From Halorhodospira sp. (GTDB taxonomy: Bacteria; Pseudomonadota; Gammaproteobacteria; Nitrococcales; Halorhodospiraceae), in NCBI GenBank assembly GCA_007121755.1, contig SKJZ01000078.1:1-14936 (forward strand): a DNA stretch of 14,936 nucleotides, given 5' to 3'. Positions 6,315 to 13,798 of the stretch are shown here, one piece after another. The notes below the pieces were generated by a model. The model was not told where the DNA came from. It did not search any database and saw only the letters and a list, made by a program, of their open reading frames with translations. The position numbers and the translations under genes were made by a program. Each line of letters opens with the position of its first letter. Position 1 is the stretch's first letter.

Positions 6315-6818
6315 TCAGCCCGCAATCTCTTCGACGCTCTTGCCGCGCCGCGCGGCCACTTCCTCGGGTGAGTCCATGCTCGCCAAGCCGTCCACCGTGG
6401 CGCGCACCACATTAATCGGATTACGCCCACCAATGGCCTTGGCAACCACGTCTTGAACCCCAAGGACCTCGAAGACGGCGCGCATCGCGCCCCCGGCAAT
6501 GATCCCGGTGCCCGGCGACGCCGGTTTCATAAACACCTTGCTCGCCCCATGGAAGTGAGTCACGGGGTAACGCAGTGTCGAACCGTCCAGGTAGACGTTG
6601 CGCATATCGTTGCGCGCCTTCTCCATGGCCTTCTGAATGGCAGCGGGCACTTCACGCGCCTTACCGTAGCCGAAGCCCACACGACCGGCCCCGTCTCCCA
6701 CCACCGTGAGCGCGGTGAAGCCGAACTGCCGGCCACCTTTTACCACCTTCGCCACGCGGTTGATGGCTACGAGCTTTTCGCGCAGCCCATCGGCGCTCGT
6801 CATATCGCCGTTCGCCAT
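6315..6818 (-). CDS. rpsE: 30S ribosomal protein S5
   Basis: S5 lies near the decoding centre and mRNA entry, and affects accuracy. The 167-residue protein (same as E. coli) has the N-terminal double-stranded RNA-binding fold with INRVAKVVKGGRQFGFTALT at 19-38 and GDGAGRVGFGYGKAREVPAA at 41-60, then GTGIIAGGAMRAVFE and the NPINVVRATVDGL segment. KGGR (27-30) is the loop where spectinomycin resistance changes are known in E. coli; it looks wild type. The ATG at 6818 has GGGGA about 9 nt before it. It lies 16 bp after rplR and 2 bp before rpmD. Confidence 0.98.
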   Translation of the reverse strand: MANGDMTSADGLREKLVAINRVAKVVKGGRQFGFTALTVVGDGAGRVGFGYGKAREVPAAIQKAMEKARNDMRNVYLDGSTLRYPVTHFHGASKVFMKPASPGTGIIAGGAMRAVFEVLGVQDVVAKAIGGRNPINVVRATVDGLASMDSPEEVAARRGKSVEEIAG

Positions 6819-6834
6819 AACTATTTATCCCCGA

Positions 6835-7188
6835 CTAGAACTGCAGGCCCGCTTCACGGGCGGCTTCAGCCAGTGCCTTCACCCGGCCGTGGTACTTGAA
6901 TCCGGAACGATCGAACGCCACCCGCTCCACCCCGGCTTCCCGGGCGCGTTGAGCGATCAACCGTCCAACCTCGGCGGCGGCCTCGGCATTACCGGTGCCG
7001 CCCTTCCGCGACCGCAGGTCGCCCTCCAACGTGGATGCCGCGACCAAAGTCCGCGACCCATCGGGCTCCACCACCTGGGCATAGATATGCCGCGGCGTAC
7101 GATGCACCGACAGGCGCCGAACGCCGAGATCGACAATCTTGCCCCGCGACTTCCGGGCCCTTCTCATGCGCGCTGTCTTCTTGTCCAT
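6835..7188 (-). CDS. rplR: 50S ribosomal protein L18
   Basis: L18 binds 5S rRNA, with L5, and brings it into the central protuberance of the 50S subunit. The 117-residue protein (117 in E. coli) has a basic N-terminus (KKTARMRRARKSRGKI), RLSVHRTPRHIYAQVV at 25-40 and the C-terminal FDRSGFKYHGRVKALAEAAR at 92-111. It starts at an ATG 13 bp after the rplF stop and continues into rpsE after 16 bp. Confidence 0.98.
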   Translation of the reverse strand: MDKKTARMRRARKSRGKIVDLGVRRLSVHRTPRHIYAQVVEPDGSRTLVAASTLEGDLRSRKGGTGNAEAAAEVGRLIAQRAREAGVERVAFDRSGFKYHGRVKALAEAAREAGLQF

Positions 7189-7201
7189 GTCCGCCTGTCG
7201 C

Positions 7202-7735
7202 CTACTTCTTCTTCGCTTCCTTCAGCACGACCCGTTCATCAGCATACCGAACGCCTTTGCCCTTATAGGGCTCCGGCGGACGGTAACCGCGGATCTGTGC
7301 CGCCACTTGACCGACCTTCTGTTTGTCCGATCCCTTGACCACCACCTCTGTCTGGCTCGGGCACTCCAATGTCACGCCTTCCGGCGGTTCAAACTGCACT
7401 GGATGCGAAAACCCGAGCGTCAGGTTCAAGGCACGTCCCTGCAACTGGGCGCGATATCCGACGCCCTTCAACTCCAGCTTGCGCTCGAACCCTTTGCTCA
7501 CGCCGGTGACCATGTTGTCGACCAACGCGCGGGTCGTGCCGGCCAACGCCACGGCCCGGGTCGATTGCTGGCGCGGCTGCAGTCGAATCACATTATCTTC
7601 GTGCACCGGCTCGACGAGCGGATGACAATCCCACTCCATCGTACCGAGGGAACCCTTGACCCGGATATGGCTCCCCTTGAGCTCCACCTCCACACCGGAG
7701 GGGATATTTACTGGCGCCTTGGCGACTCTCGACAT
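7202..7735 (-). CDS. rplF: 50S ribosomal protein L6
   Basis: L6 sits near the sarcin-ricin loop at the factor-binding site of the 50S subunit. The 177 residues (177 in E. coli) hold two similar alpha/beta domains; landmarks are MSRVAKAPVNIPSGVEV at the start, VDNMVTGVSKGFERKLELKG at 72-91 and RPPEPYKGKGVRYADE at 152-167, with a lysine-rich end. It lies 14 bp after rpsH and 13 bp before rplR. Confidence 0.98.
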   Translation of the reverse strand: MSRVAKAPVNIPSGVEVELKGSHIRVKGSLGTMEWDCHPLVEPVHEDNVIRLQPRQQSTRAVALAGTTRALVDNMVTGVSKGFERKLELKGVGYRAQLQGRALNLTLGFSHPVQFEPPEGVTLECPSQTEVVVKGSDKQKVGQVAAQIRGYRPPEPYKGKGVRYADERVVLKEAKKK

Positions 7736-7749
7736 GGTTACAAGTCCTG

Positions 7750-8145
7750 TTAAAAGACCACGCAGAGCACTTCACCGCCGTGCCCCTGGGTGCGTGCCTG
7801 GCGATCGGTCATCACGCCCTTGGACGTGGAGACGACCGCGGTACCCAGCCCGCCGCGCACTTGCGGAAGCTCGTTTTGGCCCCGGTAGACACGCAGCCCG
7901 GGACGGCTCTGCCGCTGGATTTCCCGGATAGCGGGCCGGCCCTCGAAATAGCGCAGAGTGATCTCCAACTCCGGCTTCTTATCGCCACCGACGACACGGT
8001 ACTCGGAGATATAGCCCTCTTCCTTAAGAACCGCGGCCACGTTTTGCTTTAACTTCGACGACGGCATCCGTACCTGCGCATGCTCCGCGTGAAGGCCGTT
8101 CCGAATCCGGGTCAGCATATCGGCGATAGGGTCGGTCATGCTCAT
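7750..8145 (-). CDS. rpsH: 30S ribosomal protein S8
   Basis: S8 is a primary 16S rRNA-binding protein of the 30S platform and, in E. coli, the translational repressor of the spc operon. The 131 residues (130 in E. coli) include MSMTDPIADMLTRIRNG at 1-17, MPSSKLK at 27-33, KPELEITLRYFEG at 57-69 and the RNA-binding loop STSKGVMTD at 106-114. I could not recognise an S8 target hairpin at the rplX/rplE junction, where it lies in E. coli, so autoregulation is inferred from the family only. Confidence 0.98.
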   Translation of the reverse strand: MSMTDPIADMLTRIRNGLHAEHAQVRMPSSKLKQNVAAVLKEEGYISEYRVVGGDKKPELEITLRYFEGRPAIREIQRQSRPGLRVYRGQNELPQVRGGLGTAVVSTSKGVMTDRQARTQGHGGEVLCVVF

Positions 8146-8155
8146 AGCTCGGCCC

Positions 8156-8461
8156 TCACCAACTCGACTTTACAAGCCCGGGAATCTCACCAAGCATGGC
8201 GGCCTCCCGCAGCTTGTTCCTGGACAGTCTGAATTTCCGGTAGTAGCCCCGCGGCCGCCCGGTGACCTGGCATCGGCGGCGCAGGCGCACGGGGCTGGAG
8301 TTCCGCGGCAGCTGTTGCAGCTTCAGTTGCGCTTCGAAGCGCTCCTCCACTGAGGATTCCGGACTGTGAATGATCGCCTTCAGCGCCTCGCGCTTCGCCG
8401 CGTGCCGATCAATCAGCCGCTGGCGCTTACGCTCACGCTCCACCATGGAAACCTTGGCCAT
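8156..8461 (-). CDS. rpsN: 30S ribosomal protein S14, long zinc-free form
   Basis: S14 is in the head of the 30S subunit and is needed for late assembly. The 101-residue length equals the E. coli form. The C-terminal half has RCQVTGRPRGYYRKFRLSRN at 63-82 and ends GLVKSSW. The two CxxC pairs of the short zinc-binding form are missing: only Cys64 is present, so this is the C- type. It lies 20 bp after rplE and 10 bp before rpsH. Confidence 0.98.
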   Translation of the reverse strand: MAKVSMVERERKRQRLIDRHAAKREALKAIIHSPESSVEERFEAQLKLQQLPRNSSPVRLRRRCQVTGRPRGYYRKFRLSRNKLREAAMLGEIPGLVKSSW

Positions 8462-8481
8462 GTGCCCTGCTCCTCTTGAAC

Positions 8482-9021
8482 CTACGTGCGGAAGGGAAAG
8501 CCAAAGCCCTCGAGCAGGGCCTTCCCCTCCTGGTCAGTAACCGCCGTCGTGGTCACCGCGATATCCATACCCCGAATCTGATCGACGTTATCGTAGTCGA
8601 TCTCCGGGAAGATCAATTGCTCCCGAATGCCGAGGTTGTAGTTACCCCGGCCGTCGAAGGACCGTGGGGAAAACCCACGGAAATCCCTTACCCGCGGCGC
8701 CGCGATATGGATAAGCCGCTCAAGAAACTCGTACATGCGGTCTCGGCGCAGCGTTACCTTGCAGCCGTTAGGCCAGCCCTCGCGAATCTTGAATCCGGCC
8801 ACCGACTTGCTCGCCAAGGTGACTACCGGCTTCTGGCCGGCGATCATCGCCAACTCGGCCTGCGCGACCTCCAGGACTTTCTTGTCCCGAGTCGCCTCAC
8901 CAAGCCCCATGTTGATGGTGATCTTCTCAAGCCGCGGCACCTCCATCACGTTCCGGTATCCGAAACGCTCCCGGAGGGCGGGGACCATCTCGTTCAGGTA
9001 CTGTGTGCGAAGCGTCGCCAT
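8482..9021 (-). CDS. rplE: 50S ribosomal protein L5
   Basis: L5 binds 5S rRNA in the central protuberance and touches the P-site tRNA and S13. The 179 residues equal E. coli L5. Landmarks are EKITINMGLGEA at 32-43, GQKPVVTLASKSVAGFKIRE at 62-81, RVRDFRGFS at 110-118 and GNYNLGIREQLIFPEI at 126-141. I chose the ATG at 9021 because it gives MATLRTQYLNEMVPALRERF with GAGGGGGC before it; the open frame further upstream overlaps rplX and has no L5 similarity. It starts 10 bp after the rplX stop. Confidence 0.98.
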   Translation of the reverse strand: MATLRTQYLNEMVPALRERFGYRNVMEVPRLEKITINMGLGEATRDKKVLEVAQAELAMIAGQKPVVTLASKSVAGFKIREGWPNGCKVTLRRDRMYEFLERLIHIAAPRVRDFRGFSPRSFDGRGNYNLGIREQLIFPEIDYDNVDQIRGMDIAVTTTAVTDQEGKALLEGFGFPFRT

Positions 9022-9031
9022 CACCGCCCCC

Positions 9032-9349
9032 TCAGGCATCAACCAGCTTGTCGTCGGACTTGAAGTACCGCACCTTTTTCTCGCCTTCGTAACGAATACC
9101 CACCCGGTCCGGCCGCTCCGAATTCGGGTTGTATATCGCCACATTCGAGATATGAATCGGCGCCTCTTTCTCCACGATCCCCCCGGTGGTCCCCTGCATC
9201 GGGTTGCCACGGGTATGCCGTTTGATCATGTTGACATTTTCCACCACCAGCCGACCCCGCTCCGGGATAACCCGGCTCACGCGACCGCGGCGGCCCTTAT
9301 CCTTTCCGGCGATGACGATGACCTCGTCACCCCTTTGAATCTTCCGCAT
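9032..9349 (-). CDS. rplX: 50S ribosomal protein L24
   Basis: L24 starts 50S assembly by binding the 5' domain of 23S rRNA and later lies near the tunnel exit. The 105-residue protein has the KOW motif at about 10-27 (VIVIAGKDKGRRGRVSRV), then VVENVNMIKRHTRGNPMQG and a C-terminal GIRYEGEKKVRYFKSD region. E. coli L24 has 104 residues. It follows rplN by 11 bp. Confidence 0.98.
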   Translation of the reverse strand: MRKIQRGDEVIVIAGKDKGRRGRVSRVIPERGRLVVENVNMIKRHTRGNPMQGTTGGIVEKEAPIHISNVAIYNPNSERPDRVGIRYEGEKKVRYFKSDDKLVDA

Positions 9350-9360
9350 GGTGACCTCGC

Positions 9361-9729
9361 CTACAGTACCTCGGGCGCCAAGGAAATAATCCGCATGAAT
9401 CGCTCCGTCCGCAGCTCCCGCGTCACCGGACCGAAGACACGGGTTCCGATGGGCTGCAAGTTGTTGTTCAACAACACTGCGGCATTACCGTCAAAGCGAA
9501 TCTGTGAACCGTCGGGGCGACGCACGCCCTTCCGGCTGCGAACCACTACGGCGTTGTATACCTCTCCCTTCTTAACTCGCCCCCTCGGGACCGCGTCCTT
9601 GACGCTGACCTTAATGATGTCGCCAATGCCGGCGTAGCGGCGCTTGGAACCACCCAGCACCTTGATGCACTGCACCTGCCGGGCGCCGCTGTTGTCGGCT
9701 GCGTTGAGGAGGGTCTGCATCTGGATCAT
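9361..9729 (-). CDS. rplN: 50S ribosomal protein L14
   Basis: L14 lies at the subunit interface, bridging to 16S rRNA helix 14, and is the docking site of the silencing factor RsfS. The 122-residue protein is almost identical in pattern to E. coli L14 (123): LLNAADNSGARQVQCIKVLG at 7-26, YAGIGDIIKVSVKDAVPRG at 32-50, GVRRPDGSQIRFDGNAAVLL at 68-87 and RIISLAPEVL at the end. It is the first gene of the spc block in E. coli, but here only 50 bp separate it from rpsQ and no clear promoter is visible in that gap. Confidence 0.98.
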   Translation of the reverse strand: MIQMQTLLNAADNSGARQVQCIKVLGGSKRRYAGIGDIIKVSVKDAVPRGRVKKGEVYNAVVVRSRKGVRRPDGSQIRFDGNAAVLLNNNLQPIGTRVFGPVTRELRTERFMRIISLAPEVL

Positions 9730-9779
9730 GGCGCTCTACTCACTCGGCTCTGGCTCCGCAAGGGAGCACTTCCCCCGCG

Positions 9780-10046
9780 CTACCGCGCGGCCCGTTCGAC
9801 GATTTCCATCAACCGCCACGACTTGTTCTTCGACAACGGGCGACACTCCTCGACTGTCACCCAATCGCCCTCACGGGCCTCGTTGGCCTCGTCGTGTGCA
9901 TGCACCTTGGTAGAGCGGCGAACATACTTTCCATAGAGAGGATGTTTCACCCGGCGCTCCACCAGCACGGTCACCGTCTTATCCATCTTGTCGCTTACGA
10001 TGCGCCCGGAGACGGTGCGCTTGCGCTCGGTTTTCTGCTCGCTCAT
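9780..10046 (-). CDS. rpsQ: 30S ribosomal protein S17
   Basis: S17 is an OB-fold primary binder of the 5' domain of 16S rRNA. The 88 residues (84 in E. coli) include RTVSGRIVSDKMDKTVTVLV at 10-29, VKHPLYGKYVRRSTKVHAHD at 33-52 and GDWVTVEECRPLSKNKSWRL at 60-79. Its ATG overlaps the rpmC stop in ATGA, a sign of translational coupling. It is the last gene of the S10 block. Confidence 0.98.
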   Translation of the reverse strand: MSEQKTERKRTVSGRIVSDKMDKTVTVLVERRVKHPLYGKYVRRSTKVHAHDEANEAREGDWVTVEECRPLSKNKSWRLMEIVERAAR

Positions 10047-10246
10047 GCCCGCTGCTCCGCGTTTTTGCGCTCGTTCAGCACCGTCTTGATGCGCGCAATA
10101 TCGCGCCGCACCACCTTGAGCTGATCCGGACGGCCCAACTGCCCTGTGGCCTTCTGCATCTGCAGATTAAACTGCTCCTTGCGCCGCTCCAGAAGCTCCT
10201 TCTGGAGATCCTCGGTGCCCTTCTCGCGTAGCTTGCTTGCGTCCAT
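10043..10246 (-). CDS. rpmC: 50S ribosomal protein L29
   Basis: L29 is a small helical protein at the tunnel exit, beside L23, where trigger factor and SRP dock. The 67 residues form two helices: KLREKGTEDLQKELLERRKE, then the signature QFNLQMQKATGQL at 25-37 and VVRRDIARIKTVLNER at 45-60. I chose the ATG at 10246, which shares one base with the rplP stop (TGATG); the GTG one codon upstream is less likely. It overlaps rpsQ by 4 bp at its end. Confidence 0.97.
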   Translation of the reverse strand: MDASKLREKGTEDLQKELLERRKEQFNLQMQKATGQLGRPDQLKVVRRDIARIKTVLNERKNAEQRA

Positions 10247-10659
10247 CACATCACCGTCCGGCTAACGAACGTAGTCTTCACCGGAAGTTTCGCGGCGGCC
10301 AAGCGGAACGCCTCACGCGCCGCCTCCTCGGAAACCCCCTCGATCTCGTAGAGCACCCGTCCCGGCTGTATCGGGGCCGCCCAGTACTCCACGTTGCCTT
10401 TACCCTTGCCCTGCCGAACCTCGAGAGGTTTCGAGGTAACCGGCTTGTCCGGAAAGATACGGATCCAAATCTTTCCGCTACGTTTAATGTACCGGTTGAT
10501 CGCGCGACGGGCGGCCTCAATCTGCCGGGCGGTGATCGGCCCGCGGCTGGTCGCCTTGAGGCCGTACTCGCCGAAGCTCACCCGATCCCCGCGGCTCGCG
10601 AGACCGGAGTTGCGCCCCTTCTGCTGCTTACGGTACTTGGTGCGTTTTGGCTGTAACAT
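10246..10659 (-). CDS. rplP: 50S ribosomal protein L16
   Basis: L16 lies near the peptidyl transferase centre and A-site tRNA and is needed late in 50S maturation. The 137-residue protein (136 in E. coli) starts MLQPKRTKYRKQQKGRN, with ITARQIEAARRAINRYIKR at 42-60, GKIWIRIFPDKPVT at 62-75 and GKGKGNVEYWAAPIQPGRVL at 84-103. Arg82 corresponds to E. coli Arg81, which an oxygenase hydroxylates there. The ATG at 10659 has AAGGGAG about 10 nt before it; the longer open frame upstream overlaps rpsC and has no L16 similarity. Confidence 0.98.
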   Translation of the reverse strand: MLQPKRTKYRKQQKGRNSGLASRGDRVSFGEYGLKATSRGPITARQIEAARRAINRYIKRSGKIWIRIFPDKPVTSKPLEVRQGKGKGNVEYWAAPIQPGRVLYEIEGVSEEAAREAFRLAAAKLPVKTTFVSRTVM

Positions 10660-10678
10660 GGCGCTCGCTCCCTTCCGG

Positions 10679-11365
10679 TTAACCCTTGGCCGGAGTGGCG
10701 CGCCGCGCCCGCTCGGCCGGAGCACCCTCTGTCTCGGTGTCGATGATCTCGCCCTTAAAGACCCAGACCTTGACTCCGATGACTCCGTAAGTGGTCTTCG
10801 CTTCCGCCAATCCGTAGTCGATATCGGCCCGCAGCGTGTGCAGTGGCACCCGGCCCTCGCGGTACCACTCGCTGCGTGCGATCTCAGCGCCGTTCAATCG
10901 TCCGGCCACTTGGACCTTGATCCCCTGGGCGCCGACGCGCATCGCGTTGCCGACCGCACGCTTCATCGCGCGCCGGAACATGACTCGCCGCTCCAGCTGC
11001 CCAGCGATGCTCTCGGCCACCAGCATGGCGTCAGCCTCGGGCTTACGGATCTCTTCGATATTGACGTGTACTGGCACGCCCATCCGCTCGGCGATCTCTC
11101 CGCGCAAGCGATCGATATCCTCGCCTTTCTTGCCTATCACAATCCCAGGCCGGGCGGTATGGATCGTCACCAAGGCGTTCTTCGCCGGGCGCTCGATGCG
11201 AATCGTGCTCACCGACGCGTTTTTCAGCCGTTTCCTGATGTACTCACGGACCTTCAGATCGGTATTGAGGTACTCCCCAAACCGGCGGCTGTCGGCGTAC
11301 CACATGGAACGCCAGTCTTGCGTGACCCCCAACCGGAATCCGGTGGGATGGACTTTATGACCCAT
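10679..11365 (-). CDS. rpsC: 30S ribosomal protein S3
   Basis: S3 forms part of the mRNA entry tunnel and, with S4 and S5, the ribosomal helicase. The 228 residues (233 in E. coli) start MGHKVHPTGFRLGVTQDW and hold a KH type-2 domain with the GKKG loop at 78-81, then an S3 C-terminal domain with GAQGIKVQVAGRLNGAEIAR and YGVIGVKVWVFKGEI. The last ~15 residues are Ala/Arg-rich and variable, as usual. It lies between rplV (23-bp gap) and rplP (19-bp gap). Confidence 0.98.
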   Translation of the reverse strand: MGHKVHPTGFRLGVTQDWRSMWYADSRRFGEYLNTDLKVREYIRKRLKNASVSTIRIERPAKNALVTIHTARPGIVIGKKGEDIDRLRGEIAERMGVPVHVNIEEIRKPEADAMLVAESIAGQLERRVMFRRAMKRAVGNAMRVGAQGIKVQVAGRLNGAEIARSEWYREGRVPLHTLRADIDYGLAEAKTTYGVIGVKVWVFKGEIIDTETEGAPAERARRATPAKG

Positions 11366-11388
11366 GCCGTCCTCTCTTCTCGTTCGCC

Positions 11389-11721
11389 TCAGTCCTCGGC
11401 GACGGCCACGGTGATATGGCTCATACGCTTGAGGATACGGTTGGCGCGCCCCTTGGCCCGCGGCCGGATGCGCTTCATTGCGGGCCCTTCGTCGACATAG
11501 ACCTTCGAAACCCGCAACTCGTCAATATCTGCGCCGTCGTTATGTTCGGCATTGGCAACGGCGGACTCCAGCACCTTGCGGATGATGGCCGCGCCCTTCT
11601 TGCGGTGAAACTCCAACTGCCGCAGTGCCGCGTCGACCGGAAGGCCCCGGATCTGGTCGGCAACCAAGCGCGCCTTCTGGGGCGAAATCCTCGAATAACG
11701 GAGCGTTGCTTGGGTTTCCAT
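11389..11721 (-). CDS. rplV: 50S ribosomal protein L22
   Basis: L22 lines the peptide exit tunnel with its long beta hairpin and is a site of macrolide-resistance changes. The 110 residues equal E. coli L22: YSRISPQKARLVADQIRGLP at 9-28, KVLESAVANAEHN at 49-61, and the hairpin KVYVDEGPAMKRIRPRAKGR at 73-92, followed by ANRILKRMSHITV. The hairpin shows no insertion or deletion. It lies 12 bp after rpsS. Confidence 0.98.
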   Translation of the reverse strand: METQATLRYSRISPQKARLVADQIRGLPVDAALRQLEFHRKKGAAIIRKVLESAVANAEHNDGADIDELRVSKVYVDEGPAMKRIRPRAKGRANRILKRMSHITVAVAED

Positions 11722-11733
11722 GACGCCCCCCCC

Positions 11734-12009
11734 TTAACGCTTCGACTTCTTGTCCGCCGCATGCCCCCGGTATGTCCGGGTAGCGGCGAACTCGCCGAGC
11801 TTGTGGCCAACCATGTTCTCGTTAATCAGCACCGGCACGTGCTGACGCCCGTTGTGGATCGCGACGGTCAGCCCGACCATGTCCGGCATGACCATCGAAC
11901 GTCGCGACCAGGTCTTGATCGGACGTTTGCTGCTGCTTCGGTTCGCCTCTTCCACCTTCTTCAAAAGGTGGTGGTCGACGAACGGCCCTTTTTTGGTCGA
12001 GCGTGGCAC
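11734..12009 (-). CDS. rpsS: 30S ribosomal protein S19, GTG start
   Basis: S19 is in the head of the 30S subunit and makes bridges to the 50S subunit with S13. The 91 residues (92 in E. coli) start MPRSTKKGPFVDHHLLKKVE and include VGHKLGEFAATRTYRGH at 67-83. The start codon is GTG at 12009, fixed by the invariant PRSxKKGPF start and by AAGGGG about 9 nt upstream. It follows rplB by 13 bp. Confidence 0.98.
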   Translation of the reverse strand: MPRSTKKGPFVDHHLLKKVEEANRSSSKRPIKTWSRRSMVMPDMVGLTVAIHNGRQHVPVLINENMVGHKLGEFAATRTYRGHAADKKSKR

Positions 12010-12022
12010 GGCTATCTACCCC

Positions 12023-12847
12023 TTACCGCTTGCGTCCGCGCACGATGTACTGCGTCGTGCGCTTGTTCTTACGCGTCTTATGGCCCTTGGTGGGCACGCC
12101 CCATGGCGTAACCGGATGGCGCCCACCGGAGGTCCGCCCCTCACCACCGCCGTGAGGATGATCCACCGGGTTCATGGCGACACCGCGAACGGTGGGCCGG
12201 AATCCAAGGTGGCGCTTCGCCCCGGCTTTGCCCAGGGTGCGGAGACTATGCTCTTGGTTGCTGACTTCGCCGACCGTCGCCTTGCAGTCGGCCCGCACTT
12301 TACGCATCTCGCCGGAACGCAGGCGCAAAGTGGCGTAATTCCCTTCGCGGGCGACGATCTGCACGGATGCACCGGCCGATCGCGCCAACTGCGCGCCCTT
12401 GCCGGGCTTTAGCTCCACGCAGTGAACCTGGGTGCCCACCGGAATGTTCCGAAGCGGCAACGCGTTGCCGGCCCGAATCGCCGCATCCCGTCCGGATTGA
12501 ATCGGCGAGCCGATCTCAATGCCGCGAGGCGCGATAATATACCTTCTCTCGCCGTCTACATAAAGGACCAATGCGATATGGGCGGTCCGGTTCGGATCGT
12601 ACTCCAGCCGTTCCACCCGCCCGGGAACGCCTTCCTTATCGCGCTTGAAGTCAATTATGCGGTAGCGCTGCTTATGCCCGCCCCCACGATGGCGCGTCGT
12701 AATCCGGCCCGCGCTATTACGCCCGCCGGTTTTGTTCTGCTTCACCACCAAGGGCTCGTACGGCCCACCGTCGTGCAGCCGGGCATCCTTGGTGCGAACG
12801 ACGAACCGCCGCCCCGGGGATGTCGGTTTACTCTTGACCAGTGCCAT
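12023..12847 (-). CDS. rplB: 50S ribosomal protein L2
   Basis: L2 is a core 50S protein needed for subunit joining and peptidyl transfer. The 274 residues (273 in E. coli) include GRITTRHRGGGHKQRYRIID at 47-66, IIAPRGIEIG at 104-113 and the signature RGVAMNPVDHPHGGGEGR at 221-238. His230 corresponds to the conserved E. coli His229 implicated in peptidyl-transferase function. The basic C-terminus ends IVRGRKR. It lies between rplW and rpsS, as in other S10 operons. Confidence 0.98.
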   Translation of the reverse strand: MALVKSKPTSPGRRFVVRTKDARLHDGGPYEPLVVKQNKTGGRNSAGRITTRHRGGGHKQRYRIIDFKRDKEGVPGRVERLEYDPNRTAHIALVLYVDGERRYIIAPRGIEIGSPIQSGRDAAIRAGNALPLRNIPVGTQVHCVELKPGKGAQLARSAGASVQIVAREGNYATLRLRSGEMRKVRADCKATVGEVSNQEHSLRTLGKAGAKRHLGFRPTVRGVAMNPVDHPHGGGEGRTSGGRHPVTPWGVPTKGHKTRKNKRTTQYIVRGRKR

Positions 12848-12863
12848 GGCTCGTTCTACCCCT

Positions 12864-13163
12864 TTACTCGGCGCCGCCCATAAAGTCGATGTCGTAGCCC
12901 GGCTCCAGGGAGACGTAGGCCTTTTTCCAATGCGCCCGCCGTCCGCTCAGGCGGCCGAACCGCTTCTGCTTACCCTTCATCTGCGCGGTCCGAACATCCC
13001 GGACTTTGACCTCGAAGAGCTTTTCCACAGCCGCCTTGACCTCCCGCTTGCTCGCATCACGCGCCACGCGGAAGACAACCTGCCCCGCCTGGTCGGCGAT
13101 AACCGTACTCTTCTCGGATACGTGCGGACCCTTCAAAACTGTATAGAGGCGCTCTTCATTCAT
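12864..13163 (-). CDS. rplW: 50S ribosomal protein L23
   Basis: L23 sits at the tunnel exit and is the main docking site for trigger factor and SRP. The 99 residues (100 in E. coli) include GPHVSEKS at 12-19, AAVEKLFEVKVRDVRT at 44-59, and the basic loop KGKQKRFGRLSGRRAHWKKA at 63-82, ending DFMGGAE. I chose the ATG at 13163: it overlaps the rplD stop in ATGA and has GAGGAG 8 nt upstream; the GTG three codons earlier is possible but less likely. Confidence 0.97.
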   Translation of the reverse strand: MNEERLYTVLKGPHVSEKSTVIADQAGQVVFRVARDASKREVKAAVEKLFEVKVRDVRTAQMKGKQKRFGRLSGRRAHWKKAYVSLEPGYDIDFMGGAE

Positions 13164-13780
13164 GACAGCCACTCCTCGATGCGGCGGATCGCCGGCACCG
13201 TGATCAGCACCTGTTCCGCGCTCACCAGGCCCACCGGATCCACTGTCGCGGCCTCGGCAAGCTCAATACCGGAAAGATTACCCGCCGCCAGCGCCAAGTT
13301 TTCCGTCACCTCATCGACTACGATGAGCAAGCGTCGATCCAGACCGATAGTCTGAAGGCGCGCCATAAGATCCTTGGTCTTCGGCGTCTCCAGCGTGAAG
13401 GACTCCACCACCGCGAGCCGCTCCTGCCGCGCCAACTCAGATACGATCGAGCGCATGGCCCCACGGAACATCTTCCGGTTCACCTTCTGGCCATGGTCCC
13501 GCGGCTTCGCGGCGAACGCCCGACCGCCGCTCCGCCACAACGGGCTGCGGATCGTGCCGGATCTGGCGCGCCCGGTCCCCTTCTGGCGCCAGGGCTTTTT
13601 GCCCCCGCCGGAAACCTCGCTGCGCGTCTTCTGGGCCTTCGTACCGGCCCGTCCGCCCGCCAGATACGCGGTAACCACTTGGTGGATCAACGCCTCGCGG
13701 AACGGCACACCGAAGGCCTCGTCGGAGACCTCCACACTGCCGGCGGCCTTTCCTCTATCGTCGTTCAGCTTGAGCTCCAT
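13160..13780 (-). CDS. rplD: 50S ribosomal protein L4
   Basis: L4 lines the exit tunnel with a long basic loop and, in E. coli, also represses its own operon at the S10 leader. The 206 residues (201 in E. coli) have the loop at about 44-95, with KKPWRQKGTGRARSGTIRSP at 61-80. The C-terminal half is a typical alpha/beta domain. Because rpsJ follows tuf by 7 bp, the E. coli-type leader target of L4 is missing here. Its stop overlaps the rplW start by 4 bp. Confidence 0.98.
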   Translation of the reverse strand: MELKLNDDRGKAAGSVEVSDEAFGVPFREALIHQVVTAYLAGGRAGTKAQKTRSEVSGGGKKPWRQKGTGRARSGTIRSPLWRSGGRAFAAKPRDHGQKVNRKMFRGAMRSIVSELARQERLAVVESFTLETPKTKDLMARLQTIGLDRRLLIVVDEVTENLALAAGNLSGIELAEAATVDPVGLVSAEQVLITVPAIRRIEEWLS

Positions 13781-13798
13781 GGCTCCCCCTGTGCCCCG

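Noticed and set aside
8990..9050. S8 translational repressor target at the rplX/rplE junction, as in E. coli
   Set aside because: The intergenic distance is 10 bp and I could not draw the S8 recognition hairpin by eye; a covariance-model search would be needed.
10394..11500. Long plus-strand open frame of 368 codons
   Set aside because: It lies antisense to rplP, rpsC and rplV, which are unmistakable. High GC content makes long antisense frames common, and its translation shows no recognisable domain.
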